From: Epiperipatus broadwayi | Lineage: Eukaryota > Onychophora > Udeonychophora > Euonychophora > Peripatidae | Length of the DNA: 64,000 nt | Direction: 5' to 3' | NCBI GenBank assembly: GCA_028023455.1 | Contig: JAQFVV010006354.1 | Location: 1,130,115 to 1,194,114, forward strand | In this document: piece after piece, positions 12,158 to 22,130 of the stretch | Layout of the letters: the number at the start of each line of letters is the position of its first letter | Position numbering within the stretch: the first letter of the stretch is position 1 | Position numbers and translations under genes: made by a program | Notes under the pieces: model-generated | Databases searched by the model: none | Seen by the model: the letters and a program-made list of their open reading frames with translations, nothing else | Told to the model about the DNA's origin: nothing

Positions 12158-13867
12158 ATGAACAAAGAAACAGAAGCAATGAGCAGTGGGGAAGAGACAG
12201 AAGTAGGAATGGAGATGAAAGGTGGAGGTATCATGTTGAGATCAGGAAGAGAGATTAATGAGTACAACAGCAGTACGGAAGAAATAGAAAGGGAAGATGG
12301 TATGAGCCAGGATAGAGATGAGGGTGCACAGAAAACTATAGCTATGCCAGAGAATTTAGTTACAGAAATATCGGAACAGATACCGATAAAGGAGATTAAA
12401 CAGGAAGGCTGGGACTTGAATTGGTTGCTGAGACAGCTTAGACAGGATGCAGAGAAAATGGATCAGAAAATGGAGGAAAGAGATCAAAAAATGTCACAAA
12501 GATTTGAAAACCTTAGCAGAGATATTAGACAAGAGATGGCAGACAGAGATAAAAGGCTGGAAGAAATGTTGTGCCAAGGTCTACAGGAATTGTCAACCAG
12601 CTGCCAGCAGAAATCTGAAGAAATGAGGGGAGAATTTAAAGAAATGTTACATAAAAACCAAGAAGAAAATAGAAAGGAATTTGTTGTGATTAAAGAAGAA
12701 GTGAAGGCTTTAGTTGAACAAGTAGAATGTCAAGAAAAGGGTTTGAAAGAAAGGGTCTTTAAAGTAGGGGCAGAATTTAACAGTAAAGTGCAAGAGTATG
12801 AAGAAGCCCAAAGGGAGATCAGAGAGGAAATATATGAAATAAAAGAAAACCTGCTACAAAGAAGTCAAGTAACTGACCAAGAAGGAAACATGATCACCGC
12901 GTGTATTCAAGAAATGAGAAAAGATCTGGCAGAGATGAAAGAAGTAAAAAAAAGTTTAGAAAGTAACTTAACTAGTAATCACCAAGCCAATAACTCTAAT
13001 AGAACAGAGAGTGTGCAGGTTATTAGTGAGACAGTACATAAAGTTGAGGATCTTAAAGAGGGGGAAAGCGATAAGGAAAGCACTATTATCAAAGGATATG
13101 TGCGACAGGCCACCCCAGACAGGAAGAAATCAGATTTAACACAAGAAAGAGGGAATTTGGACACAATCGGATCAATAGTACCATCAGAAAATGCACCCAT
13201 AGGTCTGGCAAAATTTATCCAAGTTAAATCTTTTAAAGGAGAAGTGGGAGAAAATCCAAAAGCCCATCTAGAAAGTCTCCAAGAACTCTTCCGGTTCCAA
13301 AAAGTCCCAAAAGCTGACCAAGTAGCCCTTGCTATACATCATTTATATGGATATGCAAAGTCATGGTGGGATTGCTGCACAGAGAAGCCACAAAACTTTG
13401 ACCAATATTGTTCAGCCATGCATAAAACTTTTTGGAGTGAAGAACGCCAGGAGGGTATATACCACTCGATACTCAGAGAGACTTATGGATCTGTAGTGAA
13501 AGAAACCCATACACAATTTTTTTTAAGGCAGATAGCATCTCTCAGATCTTTAACAGCATTTCCATTCACAGATAACCAAAAGATTAGAATTATCCAACAA
13601 AATATGCCTTTTAGAGTACAACAGTTGATGATGGGGTGCCAGATTCGAACGATAGAAGATATGGCAGGATTTCTAACCACCATTGATTTTACTCCAGGAC
13701 CTAAAGAACCACCAGAAAAGATGCGTCGGATTGAGCCAAGATGTCAAACGATGATGATGAGTGGCCAAACATACCCTAGGTCATCAAGATGGGAGTCACG
13801 TGATCAGACTAGAGCAAAGAGACCATATAGACAGCCAGCATCGTTAAACTACAGGGGACCCCATTAG
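12158..13867 (+). CDS. gag: Gag-like protein of element B, intact, 569 aa
   Basis: This is the only long intact coding region in the window. Residues 1-80 are acidic and low-complexity, with MLRSGR near residue 26. Residues about 85-275 are rich in Glu, Lys, Gln and Arg with heptad spacing, a predicted coiled coil. A capsid-like retrotransposon Gag domain spans about 345-520: LAKFIQVKSFKGE, then YGYAKSWWD near residue 400 (the tryptophan pair typical of this family), FDQYCSAMHKTFW and IRIIQQNMP. The tail from about 525 is Arg-rich and ends RGPH. I see no CCHC zinc knuckle, so RNA binding may rest on the basic tail. The start is the first ATG of the frame, after stop-rich leader. By family role it would form virus-like particles and package the element RNA in the cytoplasm. 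No pol follows, so reverse transcription and integration must be supplied in trans. Confidence 0.88.
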   Translation: MNKETEAMSSGEETEVGMEMKGGGIMLRSGREINEYNSSTEEIEREDGMSQDRDEGAQKTIAMPENLVTEISEQIPIKEIKQEGWDLNWLLRQLRQDAEKMDQKMEERDQKMSQRFENLSRDIRQEMADRDKRLEEMLCQGLQELSTSCQQKSEEMRGEFKEMLHKNQEENRKEFVVIKEEVKALVEQVECQEKGLKERVFKVGAEFNSKVQEYEEAQREIREEIYEIKENLLQRSQVTDQEGNMITACIQEMRKDLAEMKEVKKSLESNLTSNHQANNSNRTESVQVISETVHKVEDLKEGESDKESTIIKGYVRQATPDRKKSDLTQERGNLDTIGSIVPSENAPIGLAKFIQVKSFKGEVGENPKAHLESLQELFRFQKVPKADQVALAIHHLYGYAKSWWDCCTEKPQNFDQYCSAMHKTFWSEERQEGIYHSILRETYGSVVKETHTQFFLRQIASLRSLTAFPFTDNQKIRIIQQNMPFRVQQLMMGCQIRTIEDMAGFLTTIDFTPGPKEPPEKMRRIEPRCQTMMMSGQTYPRSSRWESRDQTRAKRPYRQPASLNYRGPH

Positions 13868-13917
13868 TTAGTTTAAATTGTTAGTTGTTTTTGTGAGTGA
13901 TTTGATCACTCCATATA

Positions 13918-14130
13918 TATTATACACTCTATATTTTATTTATATACCTTATATATATATATGATACACTTTATATTTATTTACATACCCTTTATATTGT
14001 TATTATACACATTACATTTTATCTATATCCATTTTATCTATTATATACTTTATATTTTATCCATATATTATCTATATACCCTTTTATATATTTATTACAC
14101 GCATTATATTTTATATATATATATAAAACA
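13918..14130. repeat. AT-rich minisatellite after gag
   Basis: Imperfect units of about 40-50 bp of the type TTATACACTTTATATTTTAT with TATATACC follow the gag stop. Together with plain AT-rich sequence they fill the space where pol would be expected. Confidence 0.7.
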
Positions 14131-14406
14131 TATCCATTATTTTGACAAAGAGGTATACTCGTTTGGGTATATATCTGTTTAAGTTTAAAATATTTACTAA
14201 TAACCGATAATTTCATTATGTGTATTGATAATTGTGAGAAGCATTAAATTTATTATATAGTGTAATCCAGTATGATGTATTATCATAAGTTTAGCGTAGG
14301 ATTAGGTCATGAGTTTATATTTTGAAAGAAGCCATAATTTAGCTCCGTGTTATATAAGTAAAGTCATTTTTTTTTATTTGTTTTTTTTTTACTAAGTTTA
14401 CTGATA

Positions 14407-17400
14407 TGAAACGGAAACCTCCAATCCCTTTCCGTTTCACCATCAACCTAATGACCTACTCGTCTGAACTAGTTTCGAACCTATCTTAAATGTAGAAATG
14501 TCATATGTAAAAATGTTATATATAAGTCGAGTGGGAAAACTTTGCTATAATGGCCGCTTGAATGGCATCATCCATTTACTTACGAAAACACGCTATAATT
14601 AGACAGGTTTGATAAAATTATAGCGGAGAAATGCTCATAAATGATTATAAAATGTTTTATTAATTTTCAGTCAATTTTTAATTATATTCGCTATAATATT
14701 CATATGTGGATGGATAATTTAAACCTTGGAATAGCGGCAAAATGATTTATATATATATATATTTAAGTTAAAATAAAAAAGATATACTATAATGTAAAAT
14801 GTTTTCTTTAAAATATATTTAACGGCTTTCTGATTTAATGTTTTACATATATAATTGAAACTAAAGTATTTTCTTTAAATTTGCTTTTTTTTAAACAAAT
14901 AATTTGGTAAAAACAAATATGTTAAAAGTTATTTATTTCAGTAAAATAAAAATCCGTTTATAATTAAAAATGAGAATTTTGTGTAAACAAGAAATCAATT
15001 AGTGACGCACCCGGGTAAAAAGTAAAATCTAGTTTACTGATTGATTTTTGTTTGCACAAAAGACTTTATCATTAAATCAGAATACCGTTCCTTCTGCTAA
15101 GCTTTAACATTCTTTAACACCTAAAAAGGAATTTAATTAATGAAACTGAATCAAATTATATAATTTATATGTTTTAATAATTTTTTAAATTAAATGTAAC
15201 ACCTCGGAGACGTTATCTGTTGTAGAAATTGGATTATATTATTTTGTTTAATTAAAAGTCAATTGGTCCCGAGGCTAATGAAATTCCAAAAAGGTGTTAA
15301 AGTTTAGTCGAAATGTATAAATAGGGCTTATTTTAAGCGGGAAGATATACTCCATCTTGCTGTTGAAGAGCTATTATTATCAGAAGTCATAAATTGTTTA
15401 ATTTTACCATGTCTGGCTAAAGTCAGGCACAATTTTTGCTGCCGTTCCCGTGATGGAACGCCGAGTTCAATCCATCAAATGCCGAAGCAACAACCACACC
15501 AAATAAAAGATGTCATAAGCCGCTAAAAGAACTTGCCTTCATTCCAACACCATTTTAAATCATCTCACAACTGAATAAGAACATGCCATAAGCCGCCAAA
15601 GAACTCACCTTCGTTCCAGCTCGAATATCTCCAGTTCAGCTATAGGAGAACTGTTTTAATATTATTTAAAATCGCAGAGCTCTGTGTGAATTTCAACAAC
15701 AATCATTATTTCTTCAAAATCAGGTTAGCTAACCATATTATTGTAATTTCTTTCTAAATTATTTTCCAAATAATATTGTAAATTCTCTAAAATGAAATAC
15801 TTTTGCAAATTTCTTTATTAATTCAATATTGTAAACTCTGTCTAAATCGTATTTGAAATCTATAAATGAAATATTTTTGCTAAATTTCTTTGTTAATTAA
15901 TATTTTGCTATATAATTTAATCACTGCAGTTATATTTTGCTTTTCTTTTGCTTATTTTTAATTATTGTTAATTATGCCTATGTTTCGAAACAGCGTGCAT
16001 TTAATTACCAATATGTTTTTTTAAAAAGATATCATTTAAAATCTCCGTATTATTATTTATATAGCGTCATTTTGTGCGCTGTTTCGAAACCCAAATTCAT
16101 ATTTTTGTCATTTAGTAAATTAATTAATATAAATATAAAATGTGGCTTTTCAACCTTTATTTATTATGTTACTAAAGATTAAACTAGCCTGGAGTGCAAT
16201 CATAAGAATATTTTTTTAGTTAAGTATTCGTAAGTCCCCTATTAAATATACTTTTCCCCCTTTTAAAAGTTTAGTAGTTATAGATAACTAAAGAGATTGA
16301 ACGGGATAAAGTAAAGTTTGTATATATATATATTCCTGTCAGTAGCATATCGTATTTCTCATGCTACAGAAGAGTTGGCTCTTTTGATCAAGCTGATGAT
16401 CTAGTGTTCATTTAATATATGATCTTTAATTTATAATATCCTTCGGCTTGGCGGATGTGGGATTTATTAATATTTTCTCGTTGTGCTGTTTTATATATAA
16501 GATGGAGCCACGGCGTTGCCAGCACATCTTCTCTTATAGGGTAGTGCAGTAGCAAAGTCTGAGCTACGGGCCAGATTAGCACGTAAGTCCCCCGCTTCTT
16601 ATGAACCAAATAAAGGTTCCCTTTTGCAGCATGACGACCGGTTATTGGGTAAACCGTTGTTTGTCACAAAAACCCTAAAACTATTCTTCCATCCGCAGAG
16701 CCACTTTATTATTATACTTTACTTGTGCCTAGCATATTAGTAAAATCGTTATAGCCAACTCTTTCCTCCCTAATATGCAATCTTCGGCATTGAACCGAAG
16801 CATTCTTGAAAACCCGTTCGATCTTAAGCTATCTGGGATGCTTTATAAGCCCATAGTTAATATATAAATTGATTATAGTCAGATGTATTAAGTTTCACTC
16901 CAGACTTGGTTTGATTTTACGTAAAAGAGCCACTCGAACTGATTATAAAAGGACATAACAAATAAGTTAATGTAGTGATTAGTTGTATAGCAGGATATTT
17001 GGCTCCATTGAATCATAGCCACAAACCTATTTGCCAACATCAATTATTGTTCAAATAGTCTAGAGAATGTTACTTTATAAATGAAATGCCTGTGTGCATT
17101 TGCCAACAACAATTGTCAATAAATATATTTTAATTCATCATATATCAGTTTCTGTCTCATTATTAAATCAATCCAATTCACTAATTGCCCATAAGTATTC
17201 ATTAGTAAAGCCCCTATTATTTAAATATGTTAGATTTTATCTGTGGAATGTCTAGTATATAAGTTGTTTATATATATGTTTAAGTCCATGAGTCTTCTTG
17301 TTTTCTCCGATTTGCTAGTGGGCCGGATGAAGAATTAAATCTCGTGTGCTACCATTGTTATGTTATCCATTGGGTGTCAGATCTGGTGCTTGGAGAGTGG

Positions 17401-17510
17401 GTTCGAATCCAGGCTGGTCCCTGACCTAAATCTCGGGCTTGACTGGGTTTGAAGTACATTTTGTGAGTTCCAGCTCGTGTTAGATGGATAAGCATGTTTT
17501 GACTGGCACA
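14407..17510 (+). repeat. Element B 3' LTR (3104 bp)
   Basis: This LTR starts TGAAACGGAAACC and ends GACTGGCACA, then GTAC. It is nearly identical to 8057-11156, with only scattered substitutions and small indels. No polypurine tract is visible just upstream on the plus strand; the preceding bases are T-rich and then AAGTTTACTGATA. A full Pol III B-box match (GGTTCGAATCC) lies at 17400-17410, with one change in the 5' LTR. Confidence 0.92.
15316..15324 (+). promoter_or_regulatory. TATA box of element B 3' LTR
   Basis: TATAAATAG occurs at the position equivalent to 8967 in the 5' LTR. If active, it would start transcription reading out into the flanking DNA. Confidence 0.6.
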
Positions 17511-17514
17511 GTAC
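17511..17514. other. Target site duplication GTAC, right copy (element B)
   Basis: GTAC directly follows the CA that closes the right LTR and matches 8053-8056. The flanks then continue as the interrupted element A repeat. Confidence 0.85.
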
Positions 17515-17567
17515 AGACTTAGATGTAAGTCAGGTTGTAGTGAGATGGAAATCTAATGGCACCATTT
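17511..17567 (+). repeat. Element A 3' LTR-like repeat, second part
   Basis: After GTAC, the sequence resumes the match to 4135-4187 of the 5' copy: TAAGTCAGGTTGTAG followed by a GGCACCATTT ending. Joined with 6037-8056 it completes the repeat. Confidence 0.75.
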
Positions 17568-19710
17568 AACACAGGAAGTGATCATCGATTAGAAAGATGT
17601 AAGATACGTGTTAATGCAAAACTAGGGAGGCAAAAATTATTAAGAAAAACAGTATTTACAGTTGATATTCCTAATCTTCAGAAACATTCTAATGAATTTA
17701 AATTAGAACTTACAAATTGGTTTCAAGTATTAGTAGATTTTGCACATGATTCAGATTTCAATAAAACTAATATGAAAATAGCTGATACACTTTAAAAACT
17801 GCAACAATGATAGCTGGTAGAAAAAAGTAGCAAGTGACCAATACAATTTCTACTGCGACTAGAGAATTTATAAAAAAAAAGAAGGAATACGAAGATGTAC
17901 AAAAATGATGCATTAAAAACGATTGAATATTTCGAATTTTGTAAAATGGTGTGGAAAAGAAGTGAAAATAATATAAGAAAGTATAACTGTGAACTAGCAA
18001 GGAAATCTGTAGAAGAAAATAAAAGTCTCAAGAATGTAAAATAACATATTGGTATTGGTAGAAAATTTATATTTGCAATAAGAAAAAGGAATTATTTCTA
18101 AAAAGAGAGATGACATCATGAAATGGGTAGAAGACTTTTATCAAGAATTATATAGTAATAAAGAACAAGTACCTCCTATATCTATTATATCTTCCGAATT
18201 GCCCAGAATTAAATAAAGAAGTGAGATATACAATTAAATGTATGAAAAAAGAAAAGCTCCATGTAATAATGGAATTATAATTGATTTATTAAAAGAAGCA
18301 CGTGAAGAAATAGAACATTTTTTAGCATAATTATATACTAAATGTCTAAGTGATAAAGATGTACCAGATGATTGGAAGAATGCAATCATACTATTAATAT
18401 TTAAAAAAGGTGATAAAAGATATGAGAAATTACAGATCTATCGGCCTTTATCAGGTTTATACAAAATTTTTACCAAGATAATTACAACTCGTCTACAGAG
18501 AACATTGGATTTTCACCAACCATGAGTACAAGCTAGATTTAAAAGTAGTTTTAGTACAGTAGATCATATCCAGATGTTGAGAGAAGTTATAGAAAGGACA
18601 AATGAATGTGATTTGCCATTATGTTTAGGACTTGTAGATTATGAATAGGCAATTGAGTCTATAAACATTTCTTCAGTGATAAAGCATTGGTTCATCAAGG
18701 TATAGATCCATGATATTGTCATATTTTAAAGAATATTTATAAAAATGCAACAGAAACAATTAGATTACATAATGATACTGGGAATGTCAACATTAAAAAA
18801 GGTGTAAGACAAGGTGACTCCATATCTCCAAAATTTTTTACAGCAGTGCTGCAAAAAGTATTTTGTGGATTAAAATGGGAAACTAAAGGAGTGAAAGTAA
18901 ATGGAAACTATTTAAGTCATTTAGATTTTGCAGATAATGTAGTTGGTGATTTTTGCAAATAATGCTTCAGAGCTGCCTGAAATGTTACAGGAGTTGTCAG
19001 ATGAAAGTAGGAAAATAGGACTAAAGATAAATGTTAAAAAGACTTAAGTAATTTTTATCAATTTGCTCAAAATATGAAAATAAAGATTGACTATGACGAA
19101 TTAGAAGAAGTTAACAGTTACAAATACCTTGGTCAGATTATTAATACAGATGAAAACATAATGGATGAAATTAATCATAGAATTAAACTTGGTTGGAGTG
19201 CTTTTGGTAGAAATAACTTGATAATAAAAGAAAATATGCCTATGTGTTTGAAAAGGAAGAATTTTAACAAATGTATAATTACCAGTTATTGCTTATAGAT
19301 TTGAGAATTGGATACTTAATAGAAGAGCAATACAGAGACTTCAGACCCCTCAAAGAAGTATGGAGAGATGATGCATGTTGGAAGTAACAAAAAGAGATCG
19401 AAAATGCAATATATGGGTAAGGAGAACAAACAAGTGTTACTGACTTCATTGAAAAAATTAAAAGACTGAAGTGAACGTGGGCTGGACATATTGCTAGAAG
19501 AGATGATAATAGATGGCCAATTGAAATCTTAAACTGGATTCCAAGAGATTGCAAAAGACCCAGATAGAGACATGTGAGATGGATGGATGAGATGAGAAAG
19601 TGTGCAGGGGTGATGTGGAGAAGAGAAGCTAAAAATCGGAGATGGATTTAACTTGGAGAGACCTTCATCCTGTAGTGTATTGATAATGATTGATGATGAT
19701 GATAGATTGT
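17563..19710 (+). pseudogene. RTE-like non-LTR retrotransposon (LINE), 5'-truncated and decayed
   Basis: The remnant starts inside the C-terminal end of an AP-endonuclease domain: the motif FNTGSDHRL at about 17564-17590 holds the catalytic SDH. The reverse transcriptase follows in broken frames. Visible parts are DVPDDWKNAIILLIFKKGD near 18360, YRPLSGLYKIFTKIITTRL near 18440, a degraded palm region around 18640-18960, and the conserved tail with YKYLGQIINTDEN near 19115, NWILNRRAIQRLQ near 19308 and TWAGHIARRDDNRWP near 19475. Many stops and frameshifts rule out function. It ends near 19690 in TGATGATGATGAT, and a short 3' microsatellite is typical of RTE elements. The endonuclease half is missing. 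The LINE directly abuts the end of element A, so A may have inserted in it, or the LINE integrated truncated. Confidence 0.88.
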
Positions 19711-19899
19711 GTATATGCTTTTTTACTATTTTTTATAATTCTAGTCTTTATTCAGTCAGTCATATAATCTCTTAGTTATACACAGTCTACAGCTTTAGAG
19801 ACATCTGTTTTTTTTTTTCCATATGTCATAGCATTTATTTATAAGATATATGTTATTAATATGCATACATAATGTTTGTAATAGTGCTTCACTTTGTGA

Positions 19900-20260
19900 T
19901 TCTACAACAAATAAATCAGTATGGGGAATTCAGTCTTTAAATGGACATAGGATACTATTTATGATCACAATTTTAAATTCTTTCATGTATATTTCATTGG
20001 TCATCAGTGACAGTAGTGAACACATAGTCATCACTTGATTTTGCTTGAAGAATTTTGTTATATTGCTTTATTTGATGATTGTATAACAAATAAATTATAA
20101 TCATAGGGAATCCAGACTTTAGGTGAAAAACGAGTAGTATTTGTGGGTGGATTTTAAATTTTCTCATGTAGATTCAATTTATTGGTCATGGGTGGCAATG
20201 ATAAACCCATTTCCATCATGTGATTTTGTTGGAAGAAATCTGTGTGGTAATAAAGTGTGT
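19900..20260. repeat. Diverged tandem repeat, about 183 bp per unit
   Basis: The segments from 19902 and 20084 share ordered landmarks: AACAAATAAAT, GGGAATNCAG, TTTTAAATT, TCATGTA, ATTGGTCAT and TGATTTTG. Divergence is considerable, so the duplication is old. Confidence 0.6.
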
Positions 20261-22095
20261 TATTGTTATGGATATCTTAAATTCCATTATACTATTAATA
20301 CAAAAAGTTGTTATAATTTGTTATCTATTATTCACATTTAACCTTTTTTCTACAGTAGACAATACTTCCAACACAATGTACATTTATGAATAGTGTTTCT
20401 ACATCAGAGCTTATCAATATATCATGCATTTAATTTTTATAAATTTGATTAATTTCTCAAAGCATATAGAATCAGTTATAAAAAAACTGTGCCTTCTATG
20501 CTAAAAACCAAAGAACATTAAAAAAATTCTTGATAGATTTTGGCAATGATGAATTTTTAGAATTAGCAATAGATCTGAATTGAATATGGTTTTTGTGGAT
20601 TTTTAAGTAGATCTGTATGAAATTGTGGTGAAATATAATCTTACCCTGAATTTTTCTGAATTATTGAAGTGCCTATGATGCTTTATCAGTATTGCTCCTA
20701 GTTAGCCAATGTAGAAGTTTTAGACACTTTATAGTATTAGCCTCTGTGAGACGTCGATTTATAGTATTTCCATAATCAATAATATCTATTACAAGTATAG
20801 AATTTATCTTGCTTGCAGAATGACTGTTGTTAATTGTATTTAATTTTAAAAAAAATTTTCCTTTCATCATAAGTAATATTTGTTTGTGCTTCTATTATCT
20901 CTCAAATATTTCTTTCATTCTCAATTCTGCTGCATCTTCTACAGACAAAATTTGATTGACATTGGCAGTTTCTGTCATTATATTTAATAAATGGATATAA
21001 GATGTTGTGATGGTGAAGTCTAATTTTATGCCAGAATAAAATTATATTTTTCAGTACATATTTAGGCCTAATATTTTTAATAGATGCAGCTGTCAACCCT
21101 TGCTGTGTTTATTGACTAAATTTGAATTAATTAGATGTGTTTAATCATATATGAATAAAAAGCGTGTGCTAAATAAATTAGTAATAGATTAATTGCTATT
21201 TTTTCCAATATAGAATACTATTAATAAAAAAAAAGATCTACTATCTTACATATATAATATTTTGATATACACAATTTTACAAATACAATTTAACGATAGT
21301 TAGTCAAATATTTCCAAAAAATAAAAAAGTTCAATTTATATTTAAAACAAAAATGAGAAAAAAAGATAGCTTATACTTAAGATTATTATTACTTAATAAA
21401 TAATTTATATATAAAAAAAAAAACATTATTTTTTAGCTGATACATTGTTGAGAAGATGAATTATTTATTTGCATTATTCTTAAAGTTTGACATGTTTCAT
21501 TAATGTAAATGTCAAAATGTAAAAATCCAACTAAATTTTTAGAAAATTTCCATCAGATTTAACATATGCACGCCTCAGTTTTATAAAATAATTATAAGTA
21601 AATGTAATATTACATGAATGTAATGGGATGTAAAATCCCTTTCATTATACAAAGTCGAATATTTCTATGTAAAGACTAAACCAGACAACTATCTAAGAAT
21701 TCATTATTAATATTATTATAATCTATAAAATTATTAAATTATTCTCTAGTTCAGCCATATATTTTTTTCTTTTGTTTTATTTTGATAAAATTTGTTTATT
21801 ACTTCTAATATCTTGTCGTCAAATTTATTGTAATAAAAGTAGACTTTGTTTAATATTTATGATCATAATCTTTTGTCTATAATTTTTAAACCCTTTTCAG
21901 CATTCTGTATTTTAAAAATAAATGTTCACCGCTTCCATTTAACACAAAATATAATATCAGCTTAACATTTTAATCCATTTTCGACTTTTCTCCCAAATGA
22001 AGCAACATTCCATCTATAGAACAAAATCTGAACTATTATCACAGTTAAAATCACAAATATTCTAGATAACTTTTAAAAATTAAACTAAAAACAAA

Positions 22096-22130
22096 CCATG
22101 CAACTAATCATCACATTATTAGTTGCATGG
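22096..22130. repeat. Perfect hairpin, 13-bp stem and 9-nt loop
   Basis: The arms CCATGCAACTAAT (22096-22108) and ATTAGTTGCATGG (22118-22130) are exact reverse complements around the loop CATCACATT. It lacks the length of a miRNA precursor. Its role is unknown. Confidence 0.8.

Larger units (their letters stand above)
8057..17510 (+). mobile_element. Element B: young gag-only LTR retrotransposon with 3.1-kb LTRs
   Basis: Two near-identical direct repeats of about 3.1 kb start TGAAACGGAAACC and end GACTGGCACA. A perfect GTAC duplication flanks the whole. The 3.25-kb internal region holds one intact gag-like frame (12158-13867), and between its stop and the right LTR there is only AT-rich minisatellite. 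No protease, RT, RNase H or integrase is present. The element is therefore non-autonomous for pol, resembling in outline the gag-only terminal-repeat elements described from plants. Close LTR similarity (scattered single differences, roughly one or two per hundred bases by eye) and the open gag suggest a recent insertion. It interrupts the 3' LTR-like repeat of element A. Confidence 0.9.
1888..17567 (+). mobile_element. Element A: old gag-only LTR retrotransposon, interrupted by element B
   Basis: Two diverged direct repeats (1888-4187, and 6037-8056 continued at 17511-17567) flank about 1.85 kb that holds a decayed gag and no pol. The continuation is shown by the shared sequence AAGTCAGGTTGTAGT followed by a GGTGCC/GGCACC-ATTT ending in both copies. 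Element B (8057-17510) splits the second repeat. The repeats differ by many substitutions and by minisatellite copy number, so A is clearly older than B. A 5-bp ACACA at 1883-1887 and 17569-17573 might be the target duplication, but the 3' LTR does not then end in CA, so the outer borders are tentative. Reading the repeats as LTRs is inference from their gag-flanking arrangement. Confidence 0.7.
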
